64,000 bases of DNA, taken from Nitrosospira sp. Nl5 (GTDB taxonomy: Bacteria; Pseudomonadota; Gammaproteobacteria; Burkholderiales; Nitrosomonadaceae). The notes below the pieces were generated by a model. The model was given only the letters and a program-made list of their open reading frames with translations, made no database searches and was not told the origin of the DNA. Below, piece after piece: positions 1-6,523 of this stretch (position 1 is the first letter of the stretch; each line of letters begins with the position of its first letter). The position numbers and the translations under genes were made by a program. The DNA lies in the NCBI RefSeq assembly GCF_900102495.1, contig NZ_FMVQ01000001.1, positions 372,001 through 436,000 of the forward strand, read 5' to 3'.

Positions 1-204
1 AGCGAGACCGGCGCGCCGAATACATATAACGATACGGCCGGGCCGTTCTTCAAGACGGGATTTTACAAATACTACGGTCCGCTCTCGCCGATAACGCGCG
101 TCCGTTACAGCAAAGGCGTGGTGATTGGCGACAGCACATCGTCTTACCTTGAGGTAACCGGTCATTCCGCACTCGAAGCCGCGACCATCAGGCGGACAAC
201 GTGA
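1..204 (+). CDS. 3' end of phage tail/polysaccharide-lyase-like protein (partial)
   Basis: This is the last 67 codons of an open frame that enters from the left edge and ends with TGA at 202-204. The visible residues include a GPFFKTGFYKYYGP stretch that resembles the C-terminal strand of concanavalin-like polysaccharide lyases found in phage tail or appendage proteins. It sits directly upstream of small membrane proteins and a lysis cassette, where late tail genes are usual. The N-terminal bulk is outside the window, so the family call is tentative; the coding nature is well supported by the GTGA overlap with the next gene. Confidence 0.55.
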   Translation, partial: SETGAPNTYNDTAGPFFKTGFYKYYGPLSPITRVRYSKGVVIGDSTSSYLEVTGHSALEAATIRRTT

Positions 205-422
205 ACAAAGAAATCATCGACCAGACAGCGCATTTCACTGTTGCGTTCGCTTTTATGTGCGCTTTCATGTGGCCTCTGCCGTGGTGGGAAGCTGCGCTTC
301 TCGTCATGCTCGGCGCGTTCATGCGCGAATTGAATCAACATGATTGGGATTGGCGAAGGGTCGGAACGCTGGACTTATCATTTTTCGCAATAGGGGCCGC
401 ATCTGCGGCCTTTTTACTTTAG
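201..422 (+). CDS. Small phage membrane protein
   Basis: A 73-residue protein begins with GTG overlapping the stop of the preceding gene (GTGA). It has two hydrophobic stretches, about residues 12-40 and 58-73, separated by a charged loop rich in W, D and R (HDWDWRRVG). No family is recognised with certainty. Its position among coupled late genes suggests a prophage accessory or lysis-related membrane protein. The Shine-Dalgarno AGGAGA of the next gene overlaps this gene's stop, so translation of the two is probably coupled. Confidence 0.7.
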   Translation: MNKEIIDQTAHFTVAFAFMCAFMWPLPWWEAALLVMLGAFMRELNQHDWDWRRVGTLDLSFFAIGAASAAFLL

Positions 423-431
423 GAGATCGAA

Positions 432-608
432 ATGCCGAGAGCCGTGTGGGAAAAAGTGAAAACCGAGGCCGAGAAATTCAATGATGTTTTGGATGACAAG
501 GCCGACGAGCAGCTGCAGAAGGTAAAAGAGTCGCGCTATACCGGCCTGATTCTGGGCGGGGTCGCCCTGATCGCTATTGCGCTGATTGTCCTGCTGGCAG
601 CCTATTAA
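432..608 (+). CDS. 58-residue tail-anchored phage membrane protein
   Basis: This short frame starts at ATG 432 after TTAGGAGATCGAA, a strong ribosome site, and ends with TAA at 606-608. The product has a charged helical N-terminal part (VWEKVKTEAEKFNDVLDDKA) and one hydrophobic C-terminal segment from about residue 38 to 58, so it is predicted to be anchored by its C-terminus. The antisense frame over this interval is a shadow. Function is unknown; a role in the lysis module is inferred only from position. Confidence 0.65.
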   Translation: MPRAVWEKVKTEAEKFNDVLDDKADEQLQKVKESRYTGLILGGVALIAIALIVLLAAY

Positions 609-610
609 TC

Positions 611-781
611 GTGGATGCGAATGTCGTGATGTGGGTTGCCGGACAGTTAATTGTGGCAGCTGCGATTTACGGCGGGATACGCGCCGACATACGCAGCATC
701 CATCAACGCATTGAACACGCCGAAAAATCTCTGGTCGAGGCGCATACGCGAATCGATCGCATGCTGGAGCGCGGACATTGA
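611..781 (+). CDS. Small phage protein with N-terminal membrane segment and coiled coil
   Basis: A 56-residue frame starts at GTG 611, two bases after the upstream stop, and ends with TGA 779-781. Residues 5-22 are hydrophobic (VVMWVAGQLIVAAAIYGG) and the rest is a charged helix with heptad-like spacing (IRSIHQRIEHAEKSLVEAHTRIDRM). This N-in, single-span plus coiled-coil layout is common for small prophage proteins between tail and lysis genes. The next gene's TTG start overlaps the stop (TTGA). No family is recognised. Confidence 0.6.
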   Translation: MDANVVMWVAGQLIVAAAIYGGIRADIRSIHQRIEHAEKSLVEAHTRIDRMLERGH

Positions 782-984
782 AGCAGAAGCGGAAGAGTAA
801 GACGCTCTGGTTTAATGGTCTGCTTGGCGCTTTATCTACCGGGCTCGCCGGGCTGGAATTCTTCACCGGCTTCTTGAAAGAATTTGTACCCGGCTGGGTG
901 TATGTCGCGCTGCTCCTGGTATGCGCGGCGAATAACGCTATCAACTGGCTCCTGCGGCTTAAGACTACGGAGGCCGTGAAATGA
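778..984 (+). CDS. Candidate holin (small phage membrane protein)
   Basis: This 68-residue protein starts with TTG at 778, overlapping the previous stop. It has a basic N-terminus (KQKRKSK) and two hydrophobic helices, about residues 14-31 and 40-58, joined by a short loop containing FVPGW. A small two-span protein with a charged N-terminus lying just before an endolysin is what a class II holin or pinholin looks like. The name rests on topology and context, not on sequence similarity that I can verify. Confidence 0.6.
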   Translation: MKQKRKSKTLWFNGLLGALSTGLAGLEFFTGFLKEFVPGWVYVALLLVCAANNAINWLLRLKTTEAVK

Positions 985-1163
985 AATTCGTTCTGAAGCA
1001 ATTGAAAGTGGGGCGGTACGCGGGGCAATGGCGCTTCGCAATCGTCGCCGCGAATAATGAAAAGATCGATCCGCGGCAACTGTACAACGAACGTGAAGGC
1101 GCTGAGCGCGCGATAGAGCTAATACGGTCGATGAGGGACGCTCCTGTGGAGGTGATCGAGTGA
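981..1163 (+). CDS. DUF1508/YegP-like protein
   Basis: A 60-residue protein starts at ATG 981 with ACGGAGG upstream, and its ATGA overlaps the holin candidate's stop. The segment GQWRFAIVAANNEKIDPRQLYNE, followed by a helix beginning with EGAERAIELI, fits one repeat of the DUF1508 (YegP) fold, in which a short beta-hairpin unit reads 'W-rwrl-aaNge-i-s--Y-sk--a---i'. YegP-type proteins are small and soluble; their function is unknown. Its place inside the lysis module is unusual but such genes are found in prophages. Confidence 0.6.
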   Translation: MKFVLKQLKVGRYAGQWRFAIVAANNEKIDPRQLYNEREGAERAIELIRSMRDAPVEVIE

Positions 1164-1675
1164 TCAAGCCATCTCCAACACAAATCCGGCAAGCCCGGTC
1201 CGCGGTTGCTGTCATGGTTCTGGCGGCGTCGACGCTTGTCGGGATCGCCGTACACGAGGGCTATAAAGATGAGGCATACATTCCTGTTGTGGGTGATGTT
1301 CCTACTATCGGTTTTGGTAGCACCGATGGCGTTCGTATGGGCGACCGCATTACTCCTCCACGTGCGCTTGTAAGACTGCTCGATGAAGTCGAGGGCGTCT
1401 ATGCCGCCGGAGTGAAAAAGTGCGTCACTGTGCCGCTATACCAGCACGAATATGAAGCATATGTGAGCCTGGTTTATAACATTGGGGTTGCGGCCTTCTG
1501 CCGCAAGGCAAAGCCCGGCAAACCGCCTAATCTGATTGACCTGATCAATGCCGGGAAATATTCGGAAGCCTGCGAGCGCATCAATGCATTCAAGTATGGG
1601 CCGGGTAGGAAAGTATTGCCTGGGCTGGTGAAACGGCGGGCGGAGGAAAGCAAGTTGTGCAGGGGCGAGGCATGA
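1160..1675 (+). CDS. Endolysin, GH24 lysozyme with N-terminal signal-arrest-like segment
   Basis: This 171-residue phage lysozyme cleaves peptidoglycan glycan strands during host lysis. E33 in HEGYKDEAY and T49 in GDVPTIGFGST match the GH24 active-site region; the position equivalent to the canonical catalytic Asp is Pro42 (AYIPVVGD), as in a phage subfamily with the AYIP-GD signature. Residues about 14-31 are a weakly hydrophobic stretch rich in Ala, Val and Gly just before the catalytic Glu. That is the layout of SAR endolysins, which are exported by the host Sec system and released from the membrane when a pinholin collapses the membrane potential. It starts at GTG 1160, overlapping the upstream TGA. 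Confidence 0.88.
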   Translation: MIKPSPTQIRQARSAVAVMVLAASTLVGIAVHEGYKDEAYIPVVGDVPTIGFGSTDGVRMGDRITPPRALVRLLDEVEGVYAAGVKKCVTVPLYQHEYEAYVSLVYNIGVAAFCRKAKPGKPPNLIDLINAGKYSEACERINAFKYGPGRKVLPGLVKRRAEESKLCRGEA

Positions 1676-1998
1676 GCCATGCAGTTACCTTCTGCTGGCG
1701 CAATGGAGCGACAACCGTGGAAGTCTTGCCAGAGGGACAAAAGTCCTTCCTGTTCCGCTTCCACGTTGACGCGAGCCAGATCCCCGGGGACGTCCTTTCT
1801 GCCTGCGTGGTGGCCGAGGTTGACGAATACGAATGCGAGATCAAGGCATGGGGTGGAAGGCGCGGCCCGACGACCGCTGACCGGAAAGCGATCGCCGAGT
1901 TTTGCCGGATGCGCGGATATGTCGAGGTTTACTGGTGGCGCTACAAAAACGGATGCGCGCCGAAAAAGGTTTGGCTGTATCAGGTATTTCCGGTTTGA
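1672..1998 (+). CDS. Phage protein of unknown function
   Basis: A 108-residue protein starts at ATG 1672, where ATGA overlaps the endolysin stop; an in-frame start 15 bases upstream is less likely. It is soluble, with no signal peptide, and contains aromatic clusters (GYVEVYWWRYKNG, KKVWLYQVF) and a central RGPTTADRKAIAEFCRMRG helix. I do not recognise the family. Translational coupling to the endolysin puts it inside the late lysis transcript. Confidence 0.65.
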   Translation: MSHAVTFCWRNGATTVEVLPEGQKSFLFRFHVDASQIPGDVLSACVVAEVDEYECEIKAWGGRRGPTTADRKAIAEFCRMRGYVEVYWWRYKNGCAPKKVWLYQVFPV

Positions 1999-2080
1999 TG
2001 TAGCAAATGGGGCGTCTTGCCCGCAACCCGCCGACCGTGAGGGTTACTTACACAAATGGCAACCTAAAGGAGAAGTAAAG

Positions 2081-2284
2081 ATGGCTCAAATCGTAATCAC
2101 AAGTGAACTGAAAGCAGACGACAGCGAGAACGCGAAAGTCAAAGCTGATCTTCGCGTCCGTTGTTTTGACATGGATGACGAAACCACCCTGGCGGTGGAA
2201 GGCGAAGTCGTCGGCCTGGTAGGCGGATTGCTGAATCTGGGCAAAGCCGGAGCCGCGAAAAAGGCCGCTGCGACAGCAGGCTAA
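2081..2284 (+). CDS. Small phage protein of unknown function
   Basis: The start chosen is ATG 2081, preceded by AAAGGAGAAG at good spacing; longer in-frame versions only read through another gene's shadow. The 67-residue product is acidic in its first two thirds (SELKADDSENAKV, CFDMDDETT) and ends with a Gly/Ala-rich helix (LVGGLLNLGKAGAAKKAAATAG). The C-terminal part could be amphipathic or membrane-associating. No family is recognised. Confidence 0.6.
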   Translation: MAQIVITSELKADDSENAKVKADLRVRCFDMDDETTLAVEGEVVGLVGGLLNLGKAGAAKKAAATAG

Positions 2285-2306
2285 AGCAAAGAAAGGGGCG
2301 TCAGTA

Positions 2307-2381
2307 ATGGCGCTCCAATTGCCTAAAAATCGGGCGATTATAAAGCCCTACAATCGATTTAAATACAGCCGGATAGGGTAA
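2307..2381 (+). CDS. Possible 24-residue leader or spurious ORF
   Basis: ATG 2307 follows GAAAGGGGCG and opens a 24-codon basic frame ending in TAA just before the Rz gene. The ribosome-site spacing is acceptable and the frame ends eight bases before the next ATG, so it could be a leader peptide. It is too short for composition or homology to support it. Confidence 0.2.
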   Translation: MALQLPKNRAIIKPYNRFKYSRIG

Positions 2382-2388
2382 GGTAACC

Positions 2389-2877
2389 ATGCCAATTTTC
2401 GCTATTTTCGGGATTATCGCCGTAGTCTCATTTGGCATAGGAATGTATGCTGGCGTCAAGTGGGATAGCGCATCTCACAAGGCTGAGACCATCACGGCTC
2501 AGAAAGAAGAGATCAGGATCGATCAGGCCCAGGATGAAGTAACTGCCGACGCTGGAACGCAAGCGGTAATCGTGCAGGAGAAGATCAGGACAGTTTTCAG
2601 AGATCGTATTGTTTATCGAGACAGAGAGGTTCCATATGAAGTCACCCTACGCACTGATTCTGGCTGCGTCATTCCTAATTACTTTGTCGGCCTGTGGAAT
2701 AGCGCCAATCAAGGGACAGTTCCCGACGCCTCCCGCGGAATTGATGAAAGCCCCTCAGGAGTTACACTCACAGACGTTGAGCGCCAGAAAGAGCGGGAAA
2801 CCGAAATCTGTCTTGCCAACACAGAGCAACTAATTGGGTTGCAAGGGTGGGTCAGGGATCAGCAGGCAGTGGAGTAG
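2389..2877 (+). CDS. Rz: Rz-like inner-membrane spanin subunit
   Basis: This 162-residue protein is the probable i-spanin that, with Rz1, fuses the inner and outer membranes in the last step of lysis of a Gram-negative host. Residues 3-22 form a single N-terminal membrane anchor (FAIFGIIAVVSFGIGMYAG). A charged, coiled-coil-prone region follows (about 25-85, including RDRIVYRDREVPYEV). The C-terminal part (VGLWNSANQG, SGVTLTDVE, CLANTEQLIGLQGWV) matches the pattern of Rz-like proteins of betaproteobacterial phages, where a W-N-A segment precedes a 'C-x-N-x-x-QL-x-LQ-W' helix. A second gene is nested in another frame. Confidence 0.82.
   Translation: MPIFAIFGIIAVVSFGIGMYAGVKWDSASHKAETITAQKEEIRIDQAQDEVTADAGTQAVIVQEKIRTVFRDRIVYRDREVPYEVTLRTDSGCVIPNYFVGLWNSANQGTVPDASRGIDESPSGVTLTDVERQKERETEICLANTEQLIGLQGWVRDQQAVE
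2636..2833 (+). CDS. Rz1: Rz1-like outer-membrane spanin lipoprotein, nested inside Rz
   Basis: ATG 2636, preceded by GAGAGGTTCCAT, opens a 65-residue frame lying wholly within the Rz gene in a different frame. It encodes a signal peptide with a lipobox (LITLSAC, lipidated Cys about residue 19) and a short mature part containing the Pro-rich segment GQFPTPPAELMKAP that is typical of o-spanins. The longer in-frame version beginning at 2609 would place nine extra residues before the signal peptide and is less likely. Full nesting of Rz1 in Rz is a known layout. Confidence 0.8.
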   Translation: MKSPYALILAASFLITLSACGIAPIKGQFPTPPAELMKAPQELHSQTLSARKSGKPKSVLPTQSN

Positions 2878-2899
2878 CGATATGGGAATTCCCATATCG
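2878..2899. repeat. Perfect 22-bp palindrome at the end of the prophage
   Basis: The sequence CGATATGGGAATTCCCATAT plus CG reads the same on both strands over 22 bases. It starts at the last bases of the Rz stop region and is the first feature after the phage genes. It could be an operator or recombination-related site. It lacks a T-run, so it is not a typical terminator. Confidence 0.85.
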
Positions 2900-3089
2900 G
2901 ATCATTTCGTTGACGTCACCAACATGATCCCAATTCCCTCGAAATCGATGGTTTTAAAATGGTGGAATTACACCGAATTACAGTCGTACGGTTTTTTCGT
3001 ACAACTGAATAATGAGAATAATTGCGGAGCAAACCCTATTTTGCGGAGCAGAATTTTTACTTAGAAATCGCTGAAAGGCTTGCTGTTAT

Positions 3090-3165
3090 TGGCTCCCCGA
3101 CCAGGGCTCGAACCTGGGACCTGCGGATTAACAGTCCGTCGCTCTACCGACTGAGCTATCGGGGA
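3090..3165 (-). tRNA. tRNA-Asn (anticodon GTT)
   Basis: On the minus strand a cloverleaf begins TCCCCGA, pairs with TCGGGGA near the 3' end, and has discriminator G with an encoded CCA at 3090-3092. The anticodon loop CTGTTAA gives GTT, for Asn. The T-loop is GGTTCGAGCCC. The 3' end of the tRNA faces the prophage genes, the usual relationship when a tRNA gene serves as a phage attachment site. Confidence 0.95.
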
Positions 3166-3460
3166 ATTGGAAGAGGTGCATATACTAATTGTTTGAGGTC
3201 CCCCGGTCAATTAAATAAGCCCGGAATGCCCGGTTTACGGGGAGTATTTGCATTACGTCCGGTCCTATCGTCATACTCAAACTGTTACGTCTGGAATGAA
3301 TTTCAATTTTTGAATACTGCAGTCGTTCTTTAGAGTAATTGCGCACAACGCTACCGCTCACTCCGTTGACCACGTCGATCCAGCTGTTTGGTCACCCTGA
3401 TGATTTTGTAGAATATAAACTGATTGCGGTAATATTCTCGGATCGAATTAGGGAAACAAT

Positions 3461-3700
3461 GTGGATACCGGTTTTGTAATCAGTGGCCTGACACTCCTGG
3501 TTGGTCTCGTTTGCCTGGGCGTGTGGATTTTCAGGAAGGTCATGCAAGGTGAAAGCGGGGTCAGCGCCAGCACGGTGTTGTTGGCGCTGCTCGTGGTTAT
3601 CCTGCTCGTGCCTTTCGCGATGAATCTTTCAGCACATTTTCTCTATCAGAAAATGCACCACCCGTCAGACGTTACGGAAGAGGCTGTTGAATCGAACTGA
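3461..3700 (+). CDS. Small two-span membrane protein
   Basis: A 79-residue frame starts at GTG 3461, after GGGAAACAAT; the overlapping ATG at 3459 is out of frame. There are two hydrophobic helices, about residues 4-24 and 39-59, separated by the polar segment FRKVMQGESGVSAST. Its end overlaps the convergent transaldolase gene by 29 bases. No family is recognised and no partner gene is evident. Confidence 0.55.
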   Translation: MDTGFVISGLTLLVGLVCLGVWIFRKVMQGESGVSASTVLLALLVVILLVPFAMNLSAHFLYQKMHHPSDVTEEAVESN

Positions 3701-4802
3701 GGAGTTTTTCGTGCGCGGCGTTAAATTGTTTGACTCCCTCGGATAACAATTTGCCGGCGATATCGTCGAGTGAAATGCGCAGCGTTTTGAGCGTGCTAAG
3801 CTGGATAGCTGCGTTTGCCATGTTTTCCTGCAAGGTATCACGCACTCTTCCGCGCTCGCGGAAGGCTGCCAGGGTCGCGGGACCAATTGTGGTTATGGTG
3901 TCGGGACCGATCAGTTCCTCGATGTACTTTACGTCCCGGTAAGCGGGATTTTTTATGCCGGTACTGGCCCAGAGAAGCCGCTGCTTCCGTGCTCCCTGCG
4001 CAGCTAGGACGTCCCAGCGGGGACCGGAAAAAATAGCTTGATAGCGCTCGTTAGCGACTTTGGCGTTGGCGATGCCCACCTTTCCCAGCAGGTTTCTGAG
4101 CGATTCCCGTTCCAGGGCGTCATATATCTTGATCCAGCCGCACTGATTCAGATGAGAGGTGATGATGGCATCGACCGTGGTATCGATGCGGCTGACGAAG
4201 AAGCTGGCTATGCCGGTGACGTTGGCCGGGTTTCCGCCGCCTGCAATGCGTTGCTCCAATCCGTCCAGATAAGCCTGAGCGGCGCGTTCGTATTGGGCTT
4301 GGGAAAAGAGCAGGGTAACGTTGACGTTAATGCCATCGGCAGTCAACTGTGTAATGGCAGGGAATCCGGCTTCGGTAGCCGGGATCTTGATCAAAAGATT
4401 TTCGCGGGCGACTTCCCGCCATAAGCGCCGCGTTTCGGCTATTGTCTTCCCCGCATCGTCGGCCAGGGCTGGCGCGATTTGCAGCGAGACGTAACCGTCG
4501 CGCCGGCACGTTGCTTCATGGATCGGGCGCAGAATATCGGCGGTTGCGCGAATATCCGCGATGACAAGTTTCTCCAGCGCGGCCGCAGGCGTTTGCCCCT
4601 GGCTGGACAGGATGCGTATATCCTCAGCATATCCGGCATCAGAACCAACCGCTTTTGCAAGGATGGCGGGATTGGTGGTCACGCCACATATTTCTCCTTT
4701 ATCCACCATTTCTTTCAATTCACCGCTGCGGATAAGGTGACGATCGGTGTGATCAAGCCAGACAGACTGCCCGTGTTCTTTCAACTGGCGTAGTATATTC
4801 AT
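3672..4802 (-). CDS. tal: Transaldolase (copy 1)
   Basis: This 376-residue enzyme transfers a dihydroxyacetone unit between sedoheptulose-7-phosphate and glyceraldehyde-3-phosphate in the non-oxidative pentose phosphate pathway. The N-terminal SVWLDHTDRHLIRSGEL, followed by CGVTTNPAI, and the Schiff-base lysine segment LLIKIPATEAG are diagnostic, as are FFVSRID and the late STGIKNPAY. The start is taken at ATG 4802 (MNILRQLKEHG), which aligns with the second copy at 23347-24471; the longer frame to 4955 adds 51 residues with no family similarity. It is divergent from the lactonase gene. Two copies in one neighbourhood suggest an old duplication or separate acquisition. Confidence 0.92.
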   Translation of the reverse strand: MNILRQLKEHGQSVWLDHTDRHLIRSGELKEMVDKGEICGVTTNPAILAKAVGSDAGYAEDIRILSSQGQTPAAALEKLVIADIRATADILRPIHEATCRRDGYVSLQIAPALADDAGKTIAETRRLWREVARENLLIKIPATEAGFPAITQLTADGINVNVTLLFSQAQYERAAQAYLDGLEQRIAGGGNPANVTGIASFFVSRIDTTVDAIITSHLNQCGWIKIYDALERESLRNLLGKVGIANAKVANERYQAIFSGPRWDVLAAQGARKQRLLWASTGIKNPAYRDVKYIEELIGPDTITTIGPATLAAFRERGRVRDTLQENMANAAIQLSTLKTLRISLDDIAGKLLSEGVKQFNAAHEKLLSSIQQPLP

Positions 4803-4920
4803 GAGTACCCTCGTGAGTACTGTTTTGCAGGTCGGAGAGCTTTGCGATAGCGTATCGAAGATTAACGTATTTGTGCCAGAGTTTGCATTAGTCCGCACTA
4901 CTTTCTCCAGGAGTTTCATC

Positions 4921-5703
4921 ATGCCTCGCGCCCTGAAGGTCTGGCCACTGCTCACAGGCTCGATTCGCTATGAGAAAACCATCTCGACGCGCAACTGCGG
5001 CCATGGTGAGTTCATCGACGCGCCGATCCTCGCCTATCTGATTGAGACATCCCACGGACGCATCCTCTACGACGTGGGATGCGACTATCGTAAGGTGGCA
5101 GATCCAGCCCTGCGTGCCACGTATTTCGACCCCATGCGTCCGCAAGTGGAGCCGCCCAAAATGCAGGAAGGACAACGCATTCCAAGCTACCTTGCTCAGT
5201 TGGGACTCACGGCATCCGATATCGACCTCGTGTTTATCGGCCATTTGCATTTTGATCACGCGGGCGGGCTTTGCGATTTGCCGGGCTGCGACGTGCATAT
5301 CCAGGGCGATGAATTGGCTGCGGCGCGTACCGGCCTGGATGGCGCTGTGTTTGCGGATGAACTGGCCAACGCGGATCAGTGGCGGATAAAAACGGGTGAA
5401 TATGCCGTGGCGCCGGGTGTACAGACGATCGCCAGTCCGGGTCATACGGCTGGTCATATGTCGCTATTTATTGAATTGCCGAGGCACGGACCGGTCATTC
5501 TTTGTGGTGATGCAGCCGACCTGAGCGAGAATCTGGTCGAGGAGATTGCTCCGGGATTCTGCTGGCAAGATAACGAAGCGCTGGCTCTTGCCAGCATTCG
5601 TAAACTGAAAGCGCTGGCACGAACGGAAGACGCCCAGCTCTGGCCCAACCATGACATTGATTTCTTCCGGGGTTTACCCGGTTTTCCGGCGTGGAGAGAT
5701 TAG
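4921..5703 (+). CDS. Metallo-beta-lactamase-fold hydrolase, N-acyl homoserine lactonase-like
   Basis: A 260-residue protein starts at ATG 4921 with CCAGGAG upstream. The zinc-binding motif HLHFDHAGG, the later SPGHTAGH and CGDAAD, and the final NHD place it in the metallo-beta-lactamase fold. The spacing and the N-terminal HGEFIDAPILAYLIET-type start are like the AiiA/AttM lactonase branch, which opens the homoserine-lactone ring of quorum signals. Substrate cannot be decided from sequence. It is transcribed away from the transaldolase. Confidence 0.78.
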   Translation: MPRALKVWPLLTGSIRYEKTISTRNCGHGEFIDAPILAYLIETSHGRILYDVGCDYRKVADPALRATYFDPMRPQVEPPKMQEGQRIPSYLAQLGLTASDIDLVFIGHLHFDHAGGLCDLPGCDVHIQGDELAAARTGLDGAVFADELANADQWRIKTGEYAVAPGVQTIASPGHTAGHMSLFIELPRHGPVILCGDAADLSENLVEEIAPGFCWQDNEALALASIRKLKALARTEDAQLWPNHDIDFFRGLPGFPAWRD

Positions 5704-5813
5704 TGAAACTGAAAGGTTTGTTCGATGAAACGCAGGAAACGGCCAAGCGGAAAACTGGTGTCCATGACGCATGGGTAGGCGGGTTTTACGATTTTAACAA
5801 CTTAAAACGTAAA

Positions 5814-5858
5814 ACCCCTTGTCCGGTGCGCCATGCGAGCGCAACCGGCAAGGGGTAA
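5814..5858. terminator. Strong hairpin between convergent genes
   Basis: ACCCCTTGTCCGGT pairs with ACCGGCAAGGGGT across a GC-rich loop, with one bulged base. It lies between the lactonase gene and the convergent lipoprotein gene, so it can end transcription from both sides. A-rich sequence precedes it on the plus strand, giving a U-run for minus-strand transcripts. Confidence 0.65.
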
Positions 5859-5885
5859 GGTAACGAAAGCCCAGCTTCGTCTATT

Positions 5886-6314
5886 TCAATTGTGATCTAC
5901 ACGTGGTTTCGCTGCGTCGCTTACGATCGGGCCCTCTTTGCCTGCGTGACGCTGCGCTGCTTCTTGCGCCATTTGCCGGTGAAGGGCCGCTTCTTTTATG
6001 CTTGCTTCTTCGGTTTCCTGGTATTTGCGCAGTAAAGCGAACGTATGCGATTTCAAATCCTGGGCTTGCCGGCCATAGAGGTAGCTTTTTTCCTCGTAAT
6101 GCTCCAGCAATTTCTTTTGTTCCTCAGCCTTTGCATGCAATTCCCTGGCTGTATCTTCAAAATACTTTGCCAACGCGTCGTGATCGCCCCGCGTTCTGGC
6201 GTTCTGGGAAGCTTTGCGAACATTTGTGTTCTGAACCGCCTCGAGGGGCGTGATCTGAGCACAGGAAGCCAACAAACCGAGAGACATGGCTGCCAATAAT
6301 GTCCTTGTTTTCAT
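5886..6314 (-). CDS. Coiled-coil lipoprotein, paralogue 1 of the KSYLYGR family
   Basis: This 142-residue lipoprotein has a signal peptide with lipobox LLASC (Cys about residue 18). The mature part is helical and charged: a segment of YFEDTARELHAKAEEQKKLL type, then the signature KSYLYGRQAQDLKSH, ALLRKYQ, and KEAALHRQMA. The same signature occurs in the products of 10328-10747 and 14999-15436. AAAGGAGATACC precedes the start. Transcription probably begins at the boxed promoter at 6387-6433. Function is unknown; periplasmic or outer-membrane location is inferred from the lipobox. Confidence 0.8.
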   Translation of the reverse strand: MKTRTLLAAMSLGLLASCAQITPLEAVQNTNVRKASQNARTRGDHDALAKYFEDTARELHAKAEEQKKLLEHYEEKSYLYGRQAQDLKSHTFALLRKYQETEEASIKEAALHRQMAQEAAQRHAGKEGPIVSDAAKPRVDHN

Positions 6315-6386
6315 AATGGTATCTCCTTTAAAATCCGATCCATTGACAAAGCAAAAAACAGTTATATTATCCCGATCTTTGGGGGA

Positions 6387-6433
6387 ACTATAAGAGATCG
6401 ACGCTATTTTGTCAACTTTTTTATGTTTAAAGT
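6387..6433 (-). promoter_or_regulatory. Shared-box promoter, copy 1
   Basis: Read on the minus strand: ACTTTAAACATAA, then AAAAA, GTTGACA as the -35 element, 17 bases, and TATAGT as the -10 element. The upstream box and the spacing recur before three other genes (10832-10878, 15508-15554, 21657-21703). The box abuts the -35 element, where a class II activator or an UP-type element would act. Confidence 0.8.
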
Positions 6434-6523
6434 GTCCATATGGTATATAGTGGCATTAGTAACGAGGTGTTCCATAACAATTTCATATAACTAAACCAAT
6501 AGGGAGAACGGAGGGAAAGCCAA

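Noticed and set aside
414-1079. 221-codon antisense ORF over the phage lysis genes
   Set aside because: It is opposite a coupled series of small genes with good ribosome sites and overlapping stops, and its product is low in hydrophobic order.
3022-3333. 103-codon ORF across tRNA-Asn
   Set aside because: The frame crosses the tRNA on the opposite strand and is not coding.
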